Shown here: positions 22,683 to 32,700 of the stretch, piece after piece
Layout of the letters: the number at the start of each line of letters is the position of its first letter
Position numbering within the stretch: position 1 is the first letter of the stretch
From: Mauremys mutica
Lineage: Eukaryota; Chordata; Testudines; Geoemydidae
Direction: 5' to 3'
DNA length: 64,000 bases
Assembly (NCBI RefSeq): GCF_020497125.1
Contig: NW_025422919.1
Coordinates: 248,001 to 312,000 of the forward strand
Notes under the pieces: model-generated
Told to the model about the DNA's origin: nothing
Seen by the model: only the letters and a program-made list of their open reading frames with translations
Databases searched by the model: none
Translations under genes and position numbers: made by a program

Positions 22683-23280
22683 CCCTGGGGGCCCGGACTC
22701 CTGGGTTCTCTCCCGGGCTCTGGCAGGGGAGTGGGGGCTGGTGGGTTAGAGCAGAGGGGCTGGGAGCCCGGACTCCTGGGTTCTCTCCCCGGCTCTGGGA
22801 GGGGAGTGGGGGCTGGTGTGTTAGAGCAGGGGGGGCTGGGAGCCCGGACTCCTGGGTTCTCTCCCTGGCTCTGGGAAGGGAGTGGGGGCTGGTGGGTCAG
22901 AGCAGGGTGGGCTGGGAGCCCGGACTCCTGGGTTCTCCCCCCGGCTCTGGCAGGGGAGTGGGGGCTGGTGGGTTAGAGCAGGGGGGCTGGGAGCCCGGAC
23001 TCCTGGGTTCTCTCCCCGGCTCTGGGAGGGGAGTGGAGGCTGGTGGGTAGAGCAGGGGGGGGGCTGGGAGCCAGGACTCCTGGGTTCTCTCCCTGGCTCT
23101 GGGAAGGGAGTGGGGGCTGGTGGTTAGAGCAGGGGGGGCTGGGAGCCCGGACGCCTGGGTTCTCTCCCTGGCTCTGGGAGGGGAGTGGGGGCTGGTGGTT
23201 AGAGCAGGGGGGGCTGGGAGCCAGGACTCCTGGGTTCTCTCCCCGGCTCTGGGAGGGGAGTGGGGGCTGGTGGGTTGGGC
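22683..23280 (+). repeat. MIR-head-type minisatellite array 2
   Basis: Eight units of about 75 bp in the MIR-forward orientation (gtgggttagagcagggg, gagcccggactcctgggttc, ccggctctgg) fill the space between the FBXO24 and PCOLCE polyadenylation sites. Confidence 0.92.
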
Positions 23281-23456
23281 GGGGGGGGCAGTGCCAGGCC
23301 CGGATCTCTGCCCTGGCCAATGGGAGCTGCTCCATAGTTGCCTGCAGTTGTGCAATTCGCACGGGGATTCTGCCGTGCAAAGGAAGGGGCGGGACTCCAG
23401 GGCAGGTGGGTGTTGCTCCCAATACCACACCGCAGGCGGAACGGCCGCTTTGCTCC

Positions 23457-23462
23457 TTTATT
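23457..23462 (-). terminator. PCOLCE: PCOLCE polyadenylation signal
   Basis: Minus-strand AATAAA 94 bases beyond the PCOLCE stop codon. With the FBXO24 signal at 22230 it places the two 3' ends about 1.2 kb apart and convergent. Confidence 0.75.
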
Positions 23463-23555
23463 GGATACATGGAGCCGGCTTCGGGGGGGGCCAGGCCAGG
23501 TGGGGGGGGCGCGTCCCCTGCAGGACAGACACCCCCCCCGCACACACTCCGTGGC

Positions 23556-23713
23556 TCACGCGTTCTTCTTCTTCGGGGCCGCCCCGCACGGCCGCTTGCT
23601 GAGTGTGGTGAGGATCTGGTGCTGCTGCTGCCGATACGGGACCACGAAGTTCTCGGGGGACAATTCGCCGACCCCCTCGGCGTCCACCCGGCCCATGAAG
23701 ATGTAGCTGGAAC
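23556..23713 (-). CDS. PCOLCE: PCOLCE exon 9 (terminal coding)
   Basis: It encodes the end of the NTR domain ([40 protein letters not shown]) and a basic tail ending PKKKNA. Confidence 0.93.
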
Positions 23714-26700
23714 CTGAGGGGGTGGGGGAGACACAGAGACAATCACGAGAGGTGTTAGATGCAGCCACCTCTGGGGCGGGGCGGCCGGTGACCCAGGGAC
23801 CCCTCTCCCGGCACTGAGATGCAGCCACCTCTGGGGCGGGGCGGCCGGTTACCCAGGGACCCCTCACCTGGCGCTGAGATGCAGCCACCTCTGGGGCAGG
23901 GCGGCCGGTTACCCAGGGACCCCTCGCCTGGCGCTGAGATGCAGCCACCTCTGGGGCGGGGCGGCCGGTTACCCAGGGACCCCTCGCCCGGCGCTGAGAT
24001 GCGCCCACCTCTGGGGCAGGGCGGCCGGTTACCCGGGGACCCCTCGCCCGGCGCTGAGATGCGCCCACCTCTGGGGCGGGGCGGCCGGTTACCCGGGGAC
24101 CCCTCGCCCGGCGCTGGGATGCGGCCACCTCTGGGGCGGGGCGGCCGGTTACCCAGGGACCCCTCGCCGGCGCTGAGATGCGCCCACCTCTGGGGCGGGG
24201 CGGCCGGTGACCCAGGGACCCCTCGCCCAGCGCTGAGATGCAGCCACCTCTGGGGCGGGGCGGCCGGTTACCCGGGGACCCCTCGCCCGGCGCTGAGATG
24301 CAGCCCACCTCTGGGGTGGGGCGGCCGGTTACCCGGGGACCCCTCGCCCGGCGCTGAGATGCAGCCACCTCTGGGGCGGGGCGGCCGGTTACCCAGGGAC
24401 CCCTCGCCCGGCGCTGAGATGCGCCCACCTCTGGGGCAGGGCTCCCCGTGGCCCCGCGCCCGCAGCTCACTCACCTTTCTTGAGGGCGGGGCACTGGCGG
24501 CAGGGCACCTCCAGGCGCAGGGTGGCCCCTTTCTCGGCCTGGGGCAGGCTGAGGGCTCCGGCCTTGTAGGTGTTGAGGAGCGAGATGGTAGCTGTGACCC
24601 GGTCGCCGGCCCCTCGCACGGCGGTTTTCACGGTGCCGGTGATAACTGTGAGACAGGGCACGGGGGGGGGGTGAGTCCTTCGGGGCACTTGACCCAGAGC
24701 CAGGGAAGACCCCCCCCCGCCCCCTCCCCGGACTCTTGGGTCCCTTACCAAAGTCGTTGGCACAGAAGTGGCTCTGGAGACTTCCTGACCGGCGGCATTT
24801 CTGGGGGCACTGAACCGTGGCTGTGGGGAGAAGAGGGGTTTAGTGCTCAGCCTGGGGGGGCAGCTTCCCCCCGACCCACATACCCCCTCCCGCAAATCAC
24901 AGAGCCCAAGGACCCCAGGCCTGGGCTAGCAGGGGCTGCGGGTCGGGAGTGAGGGGCACCGGCAGGGCTGGGGGGGCTGCGGGTCGGGAGTGAGGGGCAC
25001 CGGCAGAGCTGGGGGGCAGGGCTGGGTTGGCAGGGGCTGCGGGTCGGGAGTGAGGGGCACCGGCAGAGCTGGGGGGGCAGGGGCTGCGGGTCGGGAGTGA
25101 GGGGCACCGGCAGGGCTGGGGGGCAGGGGCTGCGGGTCGGGAGTGAGGGGCACCGGCAGAGCTGGGGGGCAGGGCTGGGCTGGCAGGGGCTGCGGGTCGG
25201 GAGTGAGGGGCACCGGCAGAGCTGTGCCTGGCTGCGTTCGCAGGGGCTCATCTTACCCGGCGTCTGGGCACTGGGTGGCTCGGCCTCGGGCGGGGCCCGG
25301 GCGGTGGGTTTGGGCTCGGGCGCCGGTTTCGGTTTCCCGGCGGGCTTGGCGCCGGCCTGGCCCGGTTTGGAGCCGGGGAAGATCCCGGGGGCGGGTTTCG
25401 TGGCCTTGTCGGTCGCCTCCGAGGGGCTCTTGACGGCGTAGGAGGCGGCGAAGCCGTCGGCCGTGACGCTGAGATCCGAGACGAACTGAACCAGGAGCTC
25501 GTTCCCCTCTGAGTAGATGGGGCTGCGGGGGAGACGGGTGAGAAAACCCCCCCTGCACCGGGCGCCGCCCCCCCCCCCGGCCCCAGGGCGGGGACTGGCT
25601 GGCTCAGGGGGGCGGGGAATGGGGCAGGGGCCTGTCCCCTCTAGGGGGCGCCGGCTCCCCCCCGGCCCCAGGGCGGGGACTGGCTGGCTCAGGGGGGCGG
25701 GGAATGGGGCGGGGGCCTGTCCCCTCTAGGGGGCGCCGGCTCCCCCCCGGCCCCAGGGCGGGGACTGGCTGGCTCGGGGGGGCGGGGAATGGGGCAGGGG
25801 CGTGTCCCCTCTGGGGGGCGCCGGCTCCCCCCCGGCCCCAGGGCGGGGACTGGCTGGCTCAGGGGGGCGGGGAATGGGGCAGGGGTCTGTCCCCTCTAGG
25901 GGGCGCCGGCTCCCCCCCGGCCCCAGGGCGGGGACTGGCTGGCTCGGGGGGGCGGGGAATGGGGCAGGGGCCTGTCCCCTCTGGGGGGCGCCGGCTCCCC
26001 CCCCGGCCCCAGGGCGGGGACTGGCCGGCTCAGGGGGGCGGGGAATGGGGCACAGGCGGCCGGGGGAGGGGCAGGGAGGCGGGGGGAGGGGCGGGGGCTC
26101 ACCCGGGGGCGCGGTCGCCGCAGAACTTGCCGACGCGCCGGGAGTCGTCGGTGGCCCCCCCGTTGAAAACGGCCACGTAGTCGTAGCGACAGTAGGTGTC
26201 GTCCTCCACGTCAAACTTCCCGAAGGTCAGTTCCACCACCTGGGGAGGCGGGGCATAGAGTCAGCCCCGCCCCCTGGAGCCTCAGCCCCGCCCACCACAG
26301 TGACCCCCGCCCCCCCATCGTACCTGGCCCACGGGCGCGATGATGTGCCAGGAACAGCTGATCCCGGCCGGGTAGTTGCTCTCAGGCCAGTTCGGGGTCT
26401 TGAGGCTTCCCTGGGCCTTCTCCAGCTTCCCCCCACAGAACTGATGCTCTGCAAGACAAGCGGGGGTGGGGGGTCAGCGAGGGGGAGACCCAGAGCTTGG
26501 GGGGAGGCCCATTGAGCCTCCCCCCGCGGTGGCCACCCCCTGGGGTAATGGGGAGCGCGCCGGCACAGAACGGAGCACATGGGAGAGTGCGAAGAGAGAG
26601 GCGAGTGTGCACAGCAAGTGTGCGAGAGCAAGTGTGCTCAGTGCTTGTGCAAGGCTATAGGGGTGCACTGGCATTGTGCAAACACATGTGCGCTTGGGAG

Positions 26701-29700
26701 AATGCAGGTGTGCCGTACAAGGAAGCATGCAAAGGAATGAGCCTGTGCATGGGCTGTGCACGGATATATGGGTGTGCATGGGGAAATGTGCATGTAAGTG
26801 TGCAAAAATAGGTGTGCACGCACGTGAAGGCTGTATGATCTGATGTGCACGGATATAGGTGAGTGTGCACAAAGCAGTTTGCAAAGGAGTGTGAGCGAGT
26901 GTGCATGAGAGATGTGCAAGATACATGTGAGTGTCCGCACAGGGACCTGAGTGTGCAAAGACACAGCACACTGTGCAAGCAGGGAAGAGTTTAGTGTGCA
27001 AGAGCATGTGAGTGTGCCAGTTCGTGGTGCACATGGAATGCTGTGCACACCCACGGTGCCCAAGGGGAGGTCTGTGCAAATCCCACCATGCATGTGAGGA
27101 AACGTGCCGCCTGCTTGTGCAACCCTCGCTGCGTACGTGTGCAACTCCTGCCCGCACACGCAATAGTGCAAACTCCTCCCTGCCTGCGCTACGGGGCACA
27201 GGTCACCGTGCGAACGTGCAAACCCCGAGCAGCGCGTGCAGCCGGACCGCCGTCCACCTGGCAGCGCATCCACCTCGGCCTGCGCGTGCAAGGGTGCACA
27301 AACATCTCACACGCACAAGTGGAAACCTGCACCGGTGAACGTGCAAACTGCCGGCCCATGTGCAACCCCCATGTGAGCGTGCAAACCACCCACCCACTTT
27401 GGGGCAACCAAACGGCCACCTGCCTGTGTGCAAATCCCCACACTGCTGCCACGCTGACCCTCCTGGCCGTGCCCCCGCACATGCTCCAAGCCCCTTGTCG
27501 GTGCGGCCCGCTCTGGGGCGGCGCGGGGGGCAGGCAGGCGACGTCCCACAGGCCCCGACACAGCTGGCGTCACCCTGCCTGGGCCCGTGTTTGCTCAGCG
27601 CACGGCTTTCGGGGGCATTGGCCCTGGGGGGGGGAAGGGCAGTGGCGCCGGGAGGGGGGGAGGGGAGAGACGGACTTGTGCAAACCTGCAATTTCCACGG
27701 TTTCCGCGGTTGGTAATTACAGGCCATGGAGGGAGCGGGGGCGGGGGGGGAGAGACAGGCGGGGCACAAGCAGGGGGGTGGGAGGGTCTCGCCCTGTCCA
27801 GCAGCCAAGCCCCCCCCCCGTCGGCCCCCACCGGACACAGCAATGGGACGGCGATGCGGGGGTCAGATCCCAGGCTGGGGGGGAGAAGGCGGCTGGTTTG
27901 GGGGTGCACAGGATGGGGGGGGAACTCCCCCCATCGTCACACCCCCATCGGTGCAGGTGCATTGTGGGTAACGCGCTCCCAGCATCCTCTCTGCCCCGGC
28001 GTCAGTGCACGGCATTGTGGGTAATGATTTCCCAGCATCCTCTGCCCCTGGCGTCAGTGCAGGGCATTGTGGGTAACGTGCTCCCAGCATCCTCTCTGCC
28101 CCTGGCGTCAGTGCAGGGCATTGTGGGTAATGATTTCCCAGCATCCTCTGCTCCTGGTGTCAGTGCAGGGCATTGTGGGTAACGCGCTCCCAGCATCCTC
28201 CCTGCCCCTGGCGTCAGTGCAGGGCATTGTGGGTAACGCGCTCCCAGCATCCTCTCTGCTCCTGGTGTCAGTGCAGGGCATTGTGGGTAACGCGCTCCCA
28301 GCATCCTTTCTGCTCCTGGTGTCAGTGCACGGCATTGTGGGTAACGCGCTCCCAGCATCCTCTCTGCCCCTGGCGTCAGTGCAGGGCATTGTGGGTAACG
28401 CGCTCCCAGCATCCTCTCTGCTCCTGGTGTCAGTGCAGGGCATTGTGGGTAACGCGCTCCCAGCATCCTCTCTGCCCCGGCGTCAGTGCACGGCATTGTG
28501 GGTAACGCGCTCCCAGCATCCTCTGCTCCTGGTGTCAGTGCAGGGCATTGTGGGTAATGCGCTCCCAGCATCCTCTCTGCCCCTGGCGTCAGTGCAGGGC
28601 ATTGTGGGTAACGCGCTCCCAGCATCCTCTCTGCCCCTGGCGTCAGTGCAGGGCATTGTGGGTAACGCGCTCCCAGCATCCTTTCTGCTCCTGGTGTCAG
28701 TGCAGGGCATTGTGGGTAACGCGCTCCCAGCATCCTCTCTGCCCCTGGCGTCAGTGCAGGGCATTGTGGGTAACGCGCTCCCAGCATCCTCTCTGCCCCT
28801 GGCGTCAGTGCAGGGCATTGTGGGTAACGCGCTCCCAGCATCCTCTCTGCTCCTGGCGTCAGTGCAGGGGATTGTGGGTAACGATTTCCCAGCATCCTCT
28901 CGGCACCTCCAGCCCCTTTGCCCCAGGCCGCGATCCGACCACAATGGCGCCCCCCGGGGGCCAGAGCCCGGGCGGGACGGGCCGCGGCTTTCCCCCAGGG
29001 CTGGGGGGGCCGGTCTCTGCGCCCCGCCCCAGCCCCCCCAGCCCTGCGGGGGGGGGGCCATTGCCGGCGGGGGGAGAGGGCAGGCGGCCGGATACTCACC
29101 GTCCCAATAGTGCCAGGGCTCCCAAGCCAACCGGGAGTCTATATGGTTAGCTCCCCACTTCTGCCTTCCGCGCGGCCGGCCTGCAAAAGTCCCGCAGGTT
29201 GGGATGGGTGGGGGGAGCCGCTGGGGGGCAGGCGGGGGCGGGGGGCCATGCAAGCCGGAGGCACGGGGCACAGGCACGGGGGGGTCACGACGGCCGGAGA
29301 GGAGCCGGCGCGGGTAACAATGACCCAGCAGGGGCATTGTGGGTAAGAATTACCCAGCATCCTCTCTGCCCTGGTATCAGTTCAGGGGATTGTGGGTAAC
29401 GATTACCCAGCATCCTCTCTGCCCTGGTATCAGTGCAGGGGCATTGTGGGTAACGATTACCCAGCATCCTCTCTGCCCTGGTGTCAGTTCAGGGGATTGT
29501 GGGTAATGATGACCCAGCATCCTCTCTGCTCCTGGCTTTAGTGCAAGGCATTGTGGGTAACAATTACCCAGCATCCTCTCTGCCCCTGGCGTCAGTGCAG
29601 GGGCATTGTGGGTAACAATTACCAAGCATCCTCTCTGCTCCCGGTGTCAGTGCAGGGCATTGTGGGTAACGATTACCCAGCATCCTCTCTGCCCTGGTGT

Positions 29701-32700
29701 CAGTGCAGGGCATTGTGGGTAACGATTACCCAGCATCCTCTCTGCCCTGGTGTCAGTTCAGGGGATTGTGGGTAACAATGACCCAGTATCCTCTCTGCCC
29801 TTGGCGTCAGTGCAGGGGATTGTGGGTAACGATTACCCAGCATCCTCTCTGCCCTTGGCGTCAGTGCAGGGGATTGTGGGTAACGATTACCCAGCATCCT
29901 CTCTGCCCTGGTGTCAGTTCAGGGGATTGTGGGTAACAATTACCAAGCATCCTCTCTGCTCCTGGTGTCAGTGCAGGGCATTGTGGGTAATGATGACCCA
30001 GCATCCTCTCTGCTCCTGGCATTAGTGCAAGGCATTGTGGGTAACAATGACCCAGCATCCTCTGCTGCTGTGGGGGAGGGATAGCTCAGTGGTTTGAGCA
30101 GTGGCCTGCTAAACCCAGGGTTGTGAGTTCAATCCTTGAGGAGGCCACTTAGGGATCTGGGGCAAAAATGGGTCCTGCTAGTGAAGGCAGGGGGCTGGAC
30201 TCGATGACCTTTCGAGGTCCCTTCCAGCTCTAGGAGATTGGTCTATCTCCAGTTATTACCTTTATTACCTCCTGGCGTCAGTGCAGGGCATTGTGGGTAA
30301 CGGTTACCCAGCATCCTCTCTGCCCTTGGCATCAGTGCAGGGCATTGTGGGTAATGATTACCTAGCATCCTCTCTGCTCCTGGCATCAGTGCAGGGCATT
30401 GTGGGTAATGATTACCCAGCATCCTCTCTGCCCCTGGCGTCAGTGCAGGGCATTGTGAGTAATGTGCTCCTGGCGTCAGTGCAGGGGATTGTGGGTAATG
30501 GTTACCCAGCATCCTCTCTGCCCTTGGCATCAGTGCAGGGCATTGTGGGTAATGATTACCTAGCATCCTCTCTGCTCCTGGCATCAGTGCAGGTGCATTG
30601 TGGGTAACGTGCTCCCAGCATCCTCTCTGCCCTTGGCATCAGTGCAGGGCATTGTGGGTAATGATTACCTAGCATCCTCTCTGCTCCTGGCATCAGTGCA
30701 GGTGCACTGTGGGTAACGCGCTCCCAGCATCCTCTCTGCTCCTGGCATCAGTGCAGGTGCATTGTGGGTAACGTGCTCCCAGCATCCTGTCTGCCCTTGG
30801 CATCAGTGCAGGTGCATTGTGGGTAACACGCTCCCAGCATCCTCTCTGCCCTTGGCATCAGTGCAGGTGCATTGTGGGTAACACGCTCCCAGCATCCTCT
30901 CTGCCCTTGGCATCAGTGCAGGTGCATTGTGGGTAATACGCTCCCAGCATCCTCTCTGCCCTTGGCATCAGTGCAGGTGCATTGTGGGTGACGCGCTCCC
31001 AGCACCCCTAGGAGATCAAGCGTCCCTGCACCCATTGGGGGGGTCCCCCTGCAGCCAGCCCCCCGGGGGGGAGCATGCGGGAGCCCTCAGCTGGGGGGAG
31101 GGGGGGCCCCGGGGGTCTCTCACCGTTGACGTGGGGCAGGCCGGCGCTGAACCAGACCAGGAAGCCGCGGCCCCCGGTGCCCTCGTCCGTCACCATGCGC
31201 AGCATCATGCGGTTGCCGGTGGAGAGCAGGGCCCCGGGCCGGAAGGTGCCGCAGAAGCGGCCCAGCCGCTGGCCGGTGGCCGAGTGCCCGTTGAAAACCT
31301 CCAGCGAGTCGTAGCGGCAGCCGGGGTCCGGCTCCAGGTCGAAGACGCGGAAGGAGAGAATCACCACCTGGCCCTCGGGCACCTGGGCACGGAGACAGCG
31401 GGTCGGCTGGGGGGCTGGGGGCAGACCCCCCACCTCCCCCTCCTCTGCACCCCGATTCCCCCCCCATCGCCCTCCCCTCCCCTCCGTACCGTGATGGTCC
31501 AGGTGCAGGTCTTGCTGGGCGGGTAGTGGTTGGGGAACCCCTCGCTGGCGATGTACCCCGAGTCGCCCACGTGTTCCCCGCCGCACAGGAACACGGGCCT
31601 GGAAGGGACCCCCAGAGTCACTGTCACTCGGCGCCCCCCGTTCGTGACCCGGTGCCCCTGCCAGCCCCCCGAGCCCTGCCGGTGCCCCTCACTCCCGACC
31701 CGCAGCCCCTGCCAGCCCCCCGAGCTCTGCCGGTGCCCCTCACTCCCGACCCGCAGCCCCTGCCCCCCCCAGCCCTGCCGGTGCCCCTCACTCCCGACCC
31801 GCAGCCCCTGCCAGCCCCCCTCAGCCCTGCCGGGGCCCCTCACTCCCGACCCGCAGCCCCTGCCCCCCCCCAGCCCTGCCGGTGCCCCTCACTCCCGCCC
31901 CGCAGCCCCTGCCAGCCCGGCCCTGCCGGTGCCCCTCACTCCCGACCCGCAGCCCCTGCCCCCCCCAGCCCTGCCGGTGCCCCACACTCCCGACCCGCAG
32001 CCCCTGCCCCCCCCAGCCCTGCCGGTGCCCCTCACTCCCGACCCGCAGCCCCTGCCAGCCCCCCGAGCTCTGCCGGTGCCCCTCACTCCCGACCCGCAGC
32101 CCCTGCCAGCCCCCCGAGCTCTGCCGGTGCCCCTCACTCCCGACCCGCAGCCCCTGCCCCACCCAGCCCTGCCGGTGCCCCTCACTCCCGACCCGCAGCC
32201 CCTGCCCCCCCCAGCCCTGCCGGTGCCCCTCACTCCCGACCCGCAGCCCCTGCCCCCCCCAGCCCTGCCGGTGCCCCTCACTCCCGACCCGCAGCCCCTG
32301 CCCCCCCCCCAGCTCTGCCGGTGCCCCTCACTCCAGTCCCGCATCCCCTTCCCCCCCCAGCCCTGCCGGTGCCCCTCACTCCCGTCCCGCAGCCCCTGCC
32401 CCCCCCCAGCCCTGCCGGGGCCCCTCACTCCCGACCCGCAGCCCCTGCCCCCCCCCAGCTCTGCCGGTGCCCCTCACTCCCGACCCGCAGCCCCTGCCCC
32501 CCCCCAGCTCTGCCGGTGCCCCTCACTCCCGCCCCGCAGCCCCTGCTGGCCCAGCCTGGGCTCCCCTCTGGCCCTGGTCCCCGCTGCGGTGAGCAGAGGA
32601 GCCAGCTGATGTCAGCATCCAGGCCCCAGCATCTGTTTGTCCTGGCCCGGGCGCCGGGGGCTGGGAGAGCGGCCAGGCCGCGGGCGGGGTGCGGAGCCCG

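Noticed and set aside
30071..30145. tRNA gene
   Set aside because: The A and B boxes belong to a SINE; no cloverleaf can be formed across the expected arms, and a CR1-like tail follows.
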